Shown: one piece after another, positions 10,490 through 17,921 of the stretch | Layout of the letters: every line of letters begins with the position of its first letter | Numbering within the stretch: position 1 is the first letter of the stretch | Assembly: GCA_017469685.1 (NCBI GenBank) | Contig: JAFUFW010000083.1 | Span: forward strand, 1-52,140 | DNA: 52,140 nucleotides | Source of the DNA: Bacteroidaceae bacterium | GTDB taxonomy: Bacteria; Bacteroidota; Bacteroidia; Bacteroidales; Bacteroidaceae | Direction of reading: 5' to 3' | Notes under the pieces: generated by a model | Told to the model about the DNA's origin: nothing | Database searches by the model: none | Seen by the model: only the letters and a program-made list of their open reading frames with translations | Position numbers and translations under genes: made by a program

Positions 10490-10497
10490 TATCTTTG
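10490..10497 (+). promoter_or_regulatory. Promoter -7 box of the Bax inhibitor-1 gene
   Basis: TATCTTTG lies 41 bases before the ATG at 10539. No clear -33 element is present. Confidence 0.55.
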
Positions 10498-10538
10498 CAA
10501 ACAGTAAGGTAAAGTGAAAACTCTAAACTCTTGAAATA

Positions 10539-11342
10539 ATGAACGACTACGAAGAATTTAAAGACAACTACAGCCGCAACAGCTACGACGCCACAGCTTA
10601 CGATCGCGGCGAGCGTGTCACTGAGAACTCCAATCGCGACCGATATGCCCAGTCGGCGTCGGCAACAAAAACGTTGGTATTCAGAGGCGTGATGACGCGA
10701 GTTTATCTCTGGATGACAGCAGCCCTGATGCTGACTGCCGCTACGGCCTTCCTAACCGTGAGTTCGCCTGCCCTATTGCAGCTCATCTACGGCAATACGG
10801 CCGCCGTTTGGGTGTTGATGATTGCCGAGCTGGGCCTTGTGATGGGCGTGTCGTGGGGCATCAACCGCCTGTCGCCCACCCAAGCCATAACACTCTTCCT
10901 CATCTACTCGGTGCTCAACGGCCTTACGCTCGCAAGCATCTTCTTTGCCTACAGCGCGGGCACCATCTATCAGGCGTTCGCAGCTTCGGCGCTGACCTTC
11001 GGAGGCATGAGCCTGTTCGGCTATACTACCAAGCGCGACCTCAGTGGTCTCGGCGGCCTGCTGCTGATGGCTCTGATAGGCCTTATCATTGCATCGGTCA
11101 TTAATATCTTCTGGGCTAATTCGACCTTCGACGCCATCATAACGTACATAGGTGTCTTCATCTTCGTAGGCCTCACGGCTTACGACACGCAGCGCATAAA
11201 GGCTATGAGCGAGGTGGCAGAGGTATACGGGGACGCAGCCGCTCCGAGACGCGTGGCTGTGCTTGGCGCCCTGTCGCTCTACCTTGACTTTATCAACCTC
11301 TTCCTCTACATCTTACGCCTGTTCGGTCGCGGAAGAGATTAA
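10539..11342 (+). CDS. Bax inhibitor-1/YccA family membrane protein
   Basis: A 267-aa integral membrane protein. After a hydrophilic N-terminus rich in Tyr, Asn and Asp (residues 1-45) there are seven hydrophobic segments. The family's features are visible: RVYLWMTAALMLTAATAFL for the first helix and FVGLTAYDTQRIK in the penultimate loop. Bacterial BI-1 homologues (YetJ, YbhL) are pH-sensitive calcium leak channels or stress proteins of the inner membrane; the exact role here is unknown. The length is a little above the usual 230-240 aa because of the N-terminal tail. It appears monocistronic, with its own -7 box. Confidence 0.9.
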   Translation: MNDYEEFKDNYSRNSYDATAYDRGERVTENSNRDRYAQSASATKTLVFRGVMTRVYLWMTAALMLTAATAFLTVSSPALLQLIYGNTAAVWVLMIAELGLVMGVSWGINRLSPTQAITLFLIYSVLNGLTLASIFFAYSAGTIYQAFAASALTFGGMSLFGYTTKRDLSGLGGLLLMALIGLIIASVINIFWANSTFDAIITYIGVFIFVGLTAYDTQRIKAMSEVAEVYGDAAAPRRVAVLGALSLYLDFINLFLYILRLFGRGRD

Positions 11343-11378
11343 AATTACTGCCATTTTGGCATAAATTTTATTAAAAGC

Positions 11379-11409
11379 TTTGCTGTTCACGCGGCTTTGC
11401 GTAACTTTG
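11379..11409 (+). promoter_or_regulatory. Promoter of the rlmN-pdxA-secG gene block
   Basis: TTTG (11379-11382), 19 bases, TAACTTTG (11402-11409): a full consensus Bacteroidetes promoter. The implied 5' leader is about 110 bases and contains the ATTAATATATACGC motif at 11485-11498. Confidence 0.75.
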
Positions 11410-11484
11410 CAGCGCAGTAGGTGTCATCGAGTTGGCATCTGTTGCGCTACTTTCGTTAAGCCTGGGCAAGGCGAATATACATTA

Positions 11485-11505
11485 ATTAATATATACGCGC
11501 GTGCG
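11485..11505 (+). other. ATTAATATATACGCGCGTGCG motif in the rlmN leader
   Basis: An AT-rich half joined to alternating GC (ATTAATATATACGC at 11485-11498, then GCGTGCG). The same ATTAATATATACGC string occurs in the same orientation just before the gene at the left edge (minus strand, 35-22). Its role is unknown; it could be a regulator site or an mRNA leader element. Confidence 0.45.
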
Positions 11506-11530
11506 AGAAATTGACAATAGTCCGAACGAT

Positions 11531-12661
11531 ATGAATTCAACCGTAGATTATAAGTCGGTGCTCCTTGGTTTGACGCTTGAGGAACTGAAAGGTGTGGCCT
11601 CGGAGATGGGGCTGCCTGCCTTTGCTGCCAAGCAGCTTGCCGGTTGGATATATCAGAAGGGCGAGGGAGATTTCGAGCGTATGACTAACATAAGCGTTGC
11701 CGCACGAAAGAAGCTGGCTGAAAACTACAAAGTGGGCTTTTCGGCACCTTTGGCAGAGCAGCACAGCGCCGATGGCACTGCGAAATACCTTTTCCCGACG
11801 CTTGACGGGCAGATGGTGGAGACTGTGTTCATACCAGACGGTGACCGCGGCACGGTGTGTGTTAGCTGTCAGGTGGGTTGCCGTATGAATTGTGCTTTCT
11901 GCATGACGGGGCGCCAGGGCTTTCAGGGGCAGCTATCAGTGGCTGATATTCTAAACCAGATATATTGCCTACCAGAGCGTGAACGCCTTACTAACATCGT
12001 ATTTATGGGGCAGGGTGAACCGCTCGACAATCTCGATGCAGTGCTTGCTGCCACGCGCATCCTCATGGCCGACTACGGCTGGGCTTGGAGTCCGCGCCGC
12101 ATCACTGTGTCCACGGCAGGCTTGCGCAAGGGCCTGAAGCGTTTCCTTGACGAGAGCCAGTGCCATCTGGCCATTAGCCTGCACAATCCATTTCCCGAGG
12201 AACGCGCTGCCATTATGCCTGCCGAGCGCAGCTATTCCATTACGGAAATGCTCGACCTGCTTCGCGGATATGACTGGACGGGACAGCGTCGCCTCTCGTT
12301 TGAGTATATTGTCTTTGGCGGGCAAAATGACTCGAACCGCTACGCCCGCGAGCTCTCTCGCCTGCTCAGTGGCCTCGAGTGCCGCGTAAATCTGATCAGG
12401 TGGCATAAGATATGCCCCCTCCCAACATCCCCAAGGGGAGGCGAATTGCAGAGTGGCGGGCAAGTCCCCCCTCGGGGCGATTTAGACGGGACCTTGCCTT
12501 TCCATGAGGCTGACCCTGCACGCATGGTTGCTTTCCGCGACTATCTCTCTCATCGCGGCGTCCGTTGCACTATCCGCGCTTCACGCGGACAGGACATCGA
12601 CGCGGCGTGCGGGCTGCTGAACACGCGTGAGGTCATGCGAGAAAAGATAAATGATAAATAA
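11531..12661 (+). CDS. rlmN: 23S rRNA/tRNA A2503/A37 C2-methyltransferase RlmN
   Basis: A 376-aa radical SAM enzyme that methylates C2 of A2503 in 23S rRNA and A37 in some tRNAs. It has the CxxxCxxC iron-sulfur motif (C117, C121, C124 in CRMNCAFC), GQGEPLDN for SAM binding, and ASRGQDIDAACG with the resolving cysteine. I prefer ATG 11531 over the GTG at 11501, because MNSTVDYKSVLLGLTLEELK fits the family start. Residues 295-322 (PLPTSPRGG...PRGDLDG) are a low-complexity insertion between two conserved segments, encoded by GC-rich palindromic repeats (12414-12490). Without it the protein has the normal length of about 348 aa. First gene of a plus-strand block. Confidence 0.93.
   Translation: MNSTVDYKSVLLGLTLEELKGVASEMGLPAFAAKQLAGWIYQKGEGDFERMTNISVAARKKLAENYKVGFSAPLAEQHSADGTAKYLFPTLDGQMVETVFIPDGDRGTVCVSCQVGCRMNCAFCMTGRQGFQGQLSVADILNQIYCLPERERLTNIVFMGQGEPLDNLDAVLAATRILMADYGWAWSPRRITVSTAGLRKGLKRFLDESQCHLAISLHNPFPEERAAIMPAERSYSITEMLDLLRGYDWTGQRRLSFEYIVFGGQNDSNRYARELSRLLSGLECRVNLIRWHKICPLPTSPRGGELQSGGQVPPRGDLDGTLPFHEADPARMVAFRDYLSHRGVRCTIRASRGQDIDAACGLLNTREVMREKINDK
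12414..12490. repeat. Two GC-rich palindromic repeat units inserted in frame in rlmN
   Basis: The first unit is CCCCCTCCCAAC followed by ATCCCCAAGGGGAGG (12415-12441), whose CCCC-AA-GGGG core is symmetric. The second, CCCCCCTCGGGGCGATTT (12466-12483), has a CCCC-T-CGGGG core. Together they add about 28 codons with no stop at a position where RlmN proteins normally have a short loop. Such CCCCAAGGGG units look like Bacteroidales intergenic repeats, here lodged in a gene. Confidence 0.65.
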
Positions 12662-12667
12662 TCTATT

Positions 12668-13795
12668 ATGAATCACAACTGTTTAAATAAGAATGAGCGG
12701 ATGATCCGAAGTTTTTTCGGCAGGTCATTATCATTTGTTATTTATAATTTATTATTATATATTATCTCGGTAATTACATTGACTTCTTGCAAGAAAGAGT
12801 TCGTGATGCCACGTGCCAGCGGGCGGCCTTACGAGGTGATGGTAGTCATGAGCGACCGAGACTGGGAGGCCACGCAGGGGCGTGCTCTCTTTGCCGTGCT
12901 TGACACTGATATTCCCGGCCTGCCTCAGCCCGAGCGTTCGTTCCACATCTCCCACGTAGAACCGAAGCATTTTGACCATGTCCTGAATATCTTTCGCAAC
13001 ATTATCCTCGTGGACATAAACAAGCAGATCTACACGAAGACTTCTATGAAGTTCACGCGCGACAAGTACTCACTCGGACAGATTGTGCTCACCATACAAA
13101 GCCCCACGCCTGAGGACTTCGCTGATTTCTGCTTCGACCACGGACAGGACATCATAGATTTCCTGACGAAGATGGAGATGAACCGCCTCATCAAGGAACT
13201 CAAGGACAAATACTCGAAGAAAACAGCCGAGCTGGCAAAGGAAATCTTCGATTGCGAACTCCACGCCCCCGATGAGATCAAGAGCTACAAGCGTGGCGAG
13301 AATTTCTTCTGGACGAGCTCAAACGGAGCCTCTGGTATGGTTAATATATGCATGTACAGCTATCCTTATGAGGGTCCTGAGACCTTCAATAAGCTATACG
13401 TTTTGGCAAAGCGCGACAGCGTCATGGCCGCAAATATTCCCGGCACATTGCCGACGATGCACATGGCAACGGACACTCTTTGCACGACGGTCAAGCCCAT
13501 TGTTGTCCACAACCAGTATGCCCTTGAGGCGCGAGGGCTTTGGTACATGGAGAACGATGGTATGGGAGGACCTTTCGTAAGTCACTCGCGCGTTGACACC
13601 ACACGCAATCTGGTCATCGTAGTCGAAGGCTTCGTGTTCGCACCTGAAAAGATGAAACGAGGACTCATGCGACGCCTCGAAGGTTCGCTTTACACATTAA
13701 ACCTGCCCGATGAGCAGACGGCCCCCATCATCACGACAATGGAAGAGGTGGCTGTCACGGCTGAGGACCGACGCGCCGCACGACAGCACAAGTGA
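12668..13795 (+). CDS. DUF4837 family lipoprotein
   Basis: A 375-aa protein with a hydrophobic N-terminus and lipobox LTSC near residue 41. ATG 12701 (MIRSFFGRSL) would give a more normal signal peptide and may be the true start. The rest (VMVVMSDRDWEATQGRAL and so on) matches DUF4837, a Bacteroidetes-only family of unknown function. It lies seven bases after rlmN and before pdxA, its usual Bacteroidales setting. A cell-envelope location is inferred from the lipobox; no activity is known. Confidence 0.85.
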   Translation: MNHNCLNKNERMIRSFFGRSLSFVIYNLLLYIISVITLTSCKKEFVMPRASGRPYEVMVVMSDRDWEATQGRALFAVLDTDIPGLPQPERSFHISHVEPKHFDHVLNIFRNIILVDINKQIYTKTSMKFTRDKYSLGQIVLTIQSPTPEDFADFCFDHGQDIIDFLTKMEMNRLIKELKDKYSKKTAELAKEIFDCELHAPDEIKSYKRGENFFWTSSNGASGMVNICMYSYPYEGPETFNKLYVLAKRDSVMAANIPGTLPTMHMATDTLCTTVKPIVVHNQYALEARGLWYMENDGMGGPFVSHSRVDTTRNLVIVVEGFVFAPEKMKRGLMRRLEGSLYTLNLPDEQTAPIITTMEEVAVTAEDRRAARQHK

Positions 13796-13883
13796 TTCCC
13801 ATAAAGAGCATGATTATGGGATTTATGGAAAAGAGTTTCATTGAAAGAACATTTTAAACGGAATAAGATAAATAATTCTCAAA

Positions 13884-14951
13884 ATGGAAAAAATTAAGAT
13901 AGGAATCACTCATGGCGACCCTAACGGAATCGGTTATGAGGTTATCTTCAAGACGTTCGCTGACTCTGGAATGTTTGACCTCTGCACCCCCGTCGTCTAC
14001 GGCTCGCCTAAAGTGGCCAGCTACCATCGCAAGACTCTCGACCTGCAGACCAATTTCAACACAGTTAATTCACCAGCCGATGCCGCTGAAGGAGTCCTGA
14101 ACCTTGTCCACTGCACAGCCGACGAGGTTAAGATAGACCTCGGGCAGGCTACAGAGGAAGCCGGTCGCGCATCCTTCGTGGCCCTTGAGCGTGCCGTGAA
14201 GGATTGGAAGGCTGGGCTGATAGATGCCTTGGTGACGGCGCCCATCAACAAATACTCTATTCAGAATGAGTCATTCCACTTTCCTGGTCACACCGAGTAC
14301 ATCAGCAACCGCGTCAGCCACGACGGGCAGGAACCACTCATGATACTCATGACGGAACACCTGCGAGTAGCCCTTGTCACGACGCATTTGCCTATCGCTG
14401 AGGTGGCAACTAACATCACCGAGGAGCACGTGCTTGCACGACTGCGCTCTCTCGCAAATTCGCTGCGCCGCGATTTCGGCATTTCCAACCCACGCGTTGC
14501 CGTGCTGGCGCTCAACCCACATGCTGGCGACAGCGGGCTGCTCGGTACTGAGGAGCAGACAGCCATAACTCCGGCCATAGCCAAGGCCGAGGACGAAGGC
14601 TTGACCGTTTACGGCCCCTTCGCTGCTGATGGCTTCTTCGGCACCCGAGCCTATGAGCACTACGACGCCGTATTGGCAATGTACCACGACCAGGGCCTCG
14701 CACCTTTCAAGATGTTAGCCATGGCCGACGGCGTGAATTTCACGGCCGGACTCGACATAGTGCGCACTAGCCCCGACCATGGCACCGGCTATGATATCGC
14801 AGGAAAGGGCATTGCCGACGAGAACTCCTTCCGTCAGGCTATATACACAGCCATCGACATAACGCGAAACAGACAAGCGTGGAACGAGGCTCACGCCAAC
14901 CCCCTCGAAAAACTCTACATAGATAAACGCGACCGCAGCGAACGCGGCTGA
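13884..14951 (+). CDS. pdxA: 4-hydroxythreonine-4-phosphate dehydrogenase
   Basis: A 355-aa NAD-dependent enzyme of pyridoxal phosphate synthesis. Seen are GITHGDPNGIGYEV at the start, LVTAPINK, the metal-binding HFPGHTEY segment, LNPHAGDSGLLG, and GPFAADGFFG then AMYHDQGLAPFK, ending VRTSPDHGTGYDIAGKG. Length is slightly above the usual 330-350. It starts 88 bases after DUF4837, and its stop is two bases before the ATG of the sigma-54 activator gene, so the two are co-transcribed. Confidence 0.95.
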   Translation: MEKIKIGITHGDPNGIGYEVIFKTFADSGMFDLCTPVVYGSPKVASYHRKTLDLQTNFNTVNSPADAAEGVLNLVHCTADEVKIDLGQATEEAGRASFVALERAVKDWKAGLIDALVTAPINKYSIQNESFHFPGHTEYISNRVSHDGQEPLMILMTEHLRVALVTTHLPIAEVATNITEEHVLARLRSLANSLRRDFGISNPRVAVLALNPHAGDSGLLGTEEQTAITPAIAKAEDEGLTVYGPFAADGFFGTRAYEHYDAVLAMYHDQGLAPFKMLAMADGVNFTAGLDIVRTSPDHGTGYDIAGKGIADENSFRQAIYTAIDITRNRQAWNEAHANPLEKLYIDKRDRSERG

Positions 14952-14953
14952 CG

Positions 14954-16213
14954 ATGAACGCAAAAGACCTTCAACCCATTAAACAGCGCTACGGCATCGT
15001 GGGCAACTGCGAAGCCCTCAACCACGCCATTGATACCGCTCTGCAGGTGGCGAAGACCGACCTCTCGGTACTCATCACCGGTGAGAGTGGTGTTGGTAAG
15101 GAGATAATACCACGGCTCATCCACGACAACAGCCTCCGTCGCCAGCGTAAATACTTTGCCATCAACTGCGGTAGCATCCCTGAAGGAACCATCGACAGCG
15201 AACTCTTCGGCCACGAGAAAGGTGCCTTCACTGGAGCAATCGGAGAGCATGAAGGCTACTTCGGAGCAGCCGACGGCGGCACGCTATTCCTGGATGAAGT
15301 TGGCGAGCTGCCGCTGAGCACGCAGGCACGACTCCTGCGCGTGCTCGAGAACGGCGAGTACATTCGCGTGGGCTCCAGCGAAGTACGCAAAACAAATGTC
15401 CGCGTCGTAGCAGCCACGAACGTCAACATACAGATGGCTATCCGCGATGGAAAATTCCGCGAGGACCTCTTCTATCGCCTCAATACAATACCCATAAAGA
15501 TGCCCCCACTGCGCGAACGCGGTGATGATATCCTCTTGCTGTTTAAGAAGTTCGCTATGGAGATAGCTGCCAAGTACCAGATGCCCGAGCGCATCACGCT
15601 CACCCCCGATGCCGAGGAGGTCATGAAGCGCTACAAATGGCCTGGCAACGTCCGGCAGCTCAAGAACGTAACCGAGCAGATGTCCATCCTCTTGCGCGAC
15701 TCGCGCCTCGTCACGCCCAGCATACTTTCCGACTACGAAATATGGCCCACCATAGAAGAGAATGGAGGACTTGTGCGTGTAAGTCAAGGTGCAGCAGGCA
15801 GCCACTCATACGACAATGAGCGTGAGATGCTCTTCCAGATGATTAATGCTCTTCACCGAGAGGTCAGCGAACTTAAGCAGCAGCTTGCAGGTGTGGCACC
15901 GGCAGCTACAGCCAATGTCCATGTGCCCGCAAATGTTCCAGTAGCAGATGCAGAAGTCGTTCCCATCATGAGCCAATCTCATATCCAGCAGCCCATCGTC
16001 AGCGACCATCGCCCCGCGACCCACGACGACTCCACGCTCTATGCAGAGGAGTATGTCGAAGAGTCGCTCTCTATTGACGAGCAGGAGAAACGCCTCATTA
16101 TACGTGCTCTCGAGAAAAACCGGGGGCGAAGAAAAAAAGCTGCGGAGGAACTACACATCAGCGAACGGACACTATATAGAAAGATTAAAGAATATGGACT
16201 TGAAGAAATATAG
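14954..16213 (+). CDS. Sigma-54-dependent transcriptional activator (AAA+), no receiver domain
   Basis: A 419-aa enhancer-binding protein. The AAA+ domain starts almost at once: Walker A GESGVGKE (43-50), the sigma-54 loop GAFTGA (90-95), Walker B GTLFLDEVGE (109-118), and an R-finger region RLNTIPIKMPPLRERGDD. A variable linker follows (about 280-360), then a Fis-type helix-turn-helix at the end (RGRRKKAAEELHISERTLYRKIKEYGL). There is no N-terminal receiver, GAF or PAS domain, so control must come from level or partner. In Bacteroidales this gene sits between pdxA and lptE, as here; its targets are unknown. Its last 20 bases overlap the start of lptE. Confidence 0.9.
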   Translation: MNAKDLQPIKQRYGIVGNCEALNHAIDTALQVAKTDLSVLITGESGVGKEIIPRLIHDNSLRRQRKYFAINCGSIPEGTIDSELFGHEKGAFTGAIGEHEGYFGAADGGTLFLDEVGELPLSTQARLLRVLENGEYIRVGSSEVRKTNVRVVAATNVNIQMAIRDGKFREDLFYRLNTIPIKMPPLRERGDDILLLFKKFAMEIAAKYQMPERITLTPDAEEVMKRYKWPGNVRQLKNVTEQMSILLRDSRLVTPSILSDYEIWPTIEENGGLVRVSQGAAGSHSYDNEREMLFQMINALHREVSELKQQLAGVAPAATANVHVPANVPVADAEVVPIMSQSHIQQPIVSDHRPATHDDSTLYAEEYVEESLSIDEQEKRLIIRALEKNRGRRKKAAEELHISERTLYRKIKEYGLEEI

Positions 16214-16712
16214 ATTTCGTCTCGCAGTTTGTTCCTGCGTGTTTGTGCTTGTGTCGTGCTCAATAAGCTACAAGTTCAATGGCGCGAGCATCGATTACAC
16301 CAAGACGAAAACCATACAGATTGACCAGTTCCCCATTCGCTCTGCCTACGTCTGGGCTCCCATGCAGGCAATCTTCAACAACAAACTTACCGACATCTTT
16401 GCTCAGCAGACTAAGCTTCAGCAGGTAAAGCGTGGAGGCGACCTCATAATCTCTGGTGAGATCACGGGCTTCGACCAATTCAACAAAGGCGTCGGCAGCG
16501 ACGGCTATAGTTCACAAGTTCAGCTGAAGATGACCGTAAACGTTCGTTTCACCAATAACAAGAACCACAAGGAGGATTTCGAACGACAATTCTCCGCTAC
16601 GACAGAGTATGATGCCACTCAGCAACTGGTCAACGTGCAGGAGGAACTCGTAACGCAGATGACCAAGGACATTACCGACCAAATCTTCAACGCCACAGTG
16701 GCCAACTGGTAA
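16194..16712 (+). CDS. lptE: LptE family LPS-assembly lipoprotein
   Basis: A 172-aa lipoprotein. ATG 16194 gives a proper signal peptide with lipobox LVSC (MDLKKYRFRLAVCSCVFVLVSC). The frame stays open upstream to 16041 but lies inside the sigma-54 gene. The body (SYKFNGASIDYTKTKTIQIDQF and so on) matches the Bacteroidetes LptE family, the plug of the LptD outer-membrane LPS translocon. The assignment rests on family and synteny. It overlaps the preceding gene by 20 bases, suggesting translational coupling, and is followed after 5 bases by the TPR gene. Confidence 0.85.
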   Translation: MDLKKYRFRLAVCSCVFVLVSCSISYKFNGASIDYTKTKTIQIDQFPIRSAYVWAPMQAIFNNKLTDIFAQQTKLQQVKRGGDLIISGEITGFDQFNKGVGSDGYSSQVQLKMTVNVRFTNNKNHKEDFERQFSATTEYDATQQLVNVQEELVTQMTKDITDQIFNATVANW

Positions 16713-16717
16713 AAACT

Positions 16718-17503
16718 ATGCAAGCACTTACGATTTACATTGATAATCCCGGACTGCTCGACGCTACAACGGTGGCTGAGTTGGGCCAGCTGGTGGATCA
16801 GCACCCCTCGTTCCAGGCGGCGCGGCTTCTCTATCTGCGTGGACTCTATCAGCTACAGGACGAACGCTTTGGCAGGGAACTGAGCCGTGCTGCCATCTGT
16901 ATGCCCGACCGTCAGCGCCTTTTTGAGCTCTTTGAGGCCGATGTGCTGCAGGCTGCCATTGAAGCCGATCAGGCTGTATCAGCCGAGAAGGTAGGGCAAG
17001 AGCCCTTGCAGCCTGCTGACCGCACCCTCTCACTCATTAATACATTCCTCGTCGGACAGCCTGCACAGCCCGCACCCAGACGCCCGCGTCCGGCAGAGGC
17101 CGCAGTTGACTACACAGCCTACTTGATGCAACTTGACGATGCCGCCCCCGAGGCAGTTGGGCCAATGCATACAGAGATGGTGACACTCGAACCTGAAAAA
17201 TCCAAGCCTATAAGGCAAGAAACTCCTGCTTCTGTAGTTGAAACCTCGGCAACAAAAATGGATGAAACCACAGACGATGAAGCCGACGATTCGGAAGCGC
17301 AAAACGACACAGCCGACACTTATTTTACTGAAACTTTGGCACGAATCTACATCAAACAGGGCAAATATGCAAAGGCAATTGAAATAATTCGTCGAATAAG
17401 TTTGCTTTATCCACAAAAAAACCGTTACTTTGCAGACCAAATCCGATTCCTTGAGAAATTATTGCTCAATGAAAGCCATAAAAACGAAAGGATGGAATCA
17501 TAA
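16718..17503 (+). CDS. Tetratricopeptide-repeat-like protein in the lptE-secG block
   Basis: A 261-aa soluble protein. The N-terminal 80 residues are helical and TPR-like (LVDQHPSFQAARLLYLRGLYQL). The middle (about 90-200) is low-complexity and acidic, rich in Pro, Thr and Asp. The C-terminus has one clear TPR (ETLARIYIKQGKYAKAIEIIRRISLLYPQK). No signal peptide. Function unknown; a gene of this form commonly lies between lptE and secG in Bacteroidales, so a role around envelope biogenesis is only suggested by context. Confidence 0.75.
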   Translation: MQALTIYIDNPGLLDATTVAELGQLVDQHPSFQAARLLYLRGLYQLQDERFGRELSRAAICMPDRQRLFELFEADVLQAAIEADQAVSAEKVGQEPLQPADRTLSLINTFLVGQPAQPAPRRPRPAEAAVDYTAYLMQLDDAAPEAVGPMHTEMVTLEPEKSKPIRQETPASVVETSATKMDETTDDEADDSEAQNDTADTYFTETLARIYIKQGKYAKAIEIIRRISLLYPQKNRYFADQIRFLEKLLLNESHKNERMES

Positions 17504-17540
17504 GAAGACGAGAATAATAATCAAATAATATTTAAACAAA

Positions 17541-17918
17541 ATGTACAATTTACTTGTAATCCTTGTGGTCATCGCATCAATCCTCATGTGCCTCATCGTA
17601 CTCATTCAGGAGTCGAAGGGAGGCGGACTTGCCAGCGGCTTCGCCAGTGGCAACCAAGTGATGGGTGTGCGTAAGACCACCGACGTCATTGAGAAACTCA
17701 CATGGGGCTTGGCAGCCGCAATGGTAGTCTTCAGTGTAACATCTGTCTTCTTCATCCCCCGCGCTGGCGGCAACATTTCTGTAATGGAAGGTGCAGCCAC
17801 CGAGCAGAAGGCTACTGCTCCTACCAACCTGCCCGGCATTCCTGCAACCGACGTGCAAGAGGCTCCCGCAGCCGAAGCACCCGCAGCCGAAGCGCCCGCT
17901 GAGGCACCTGCTAACTAA
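17541..17918 (+). CDS. secG: Preprotein translocase subunit SecG
   Basis: A 125-aa protein with two membrane helices (residues 3-22 and about 53-75) joined by the conserved SecG loop QESKGGGLASGFASGNQVMGVRK. SecG stimulates SecYEG protein export. The C-terminus (about 85-125) is an Ala/Pro/Glu-rich tail with an APAAEAPAAEAP repeat, an extension often seen in Bacteroidetes SecG. GH115 begins three bases after its stop. Confidence 0.93.
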   Translation: MYNLLVILVVIASILMCLIVLIQESKGGGLASGFASGNQVMGVRKTTDVIEKLTWGLAAAMVVFSVTSVFFIPRAGGNISVMEGAATEQKATAPTNLPGIPATDVQEAPAAEAPAAEAPAEAPAN

Positions 17919-17921
17919 GCC

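Larger units (their letters stand above)
10124..10538. other. Intergenic region between guaA and the Bax inhibitor-1 gene
   Basis: These 415 bases hold two divergent promoters (near 10163 and 10490) and no convincing gene. The stretch 10340-10425 contains purine-rich segments such as TCCTCCTCTTGGTGGGAAGG that recall the GC-rich palindromic inserts seen elsewhere, but no clear symmetry remains. A decayed repeat is possible. Confidence 0.5.
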
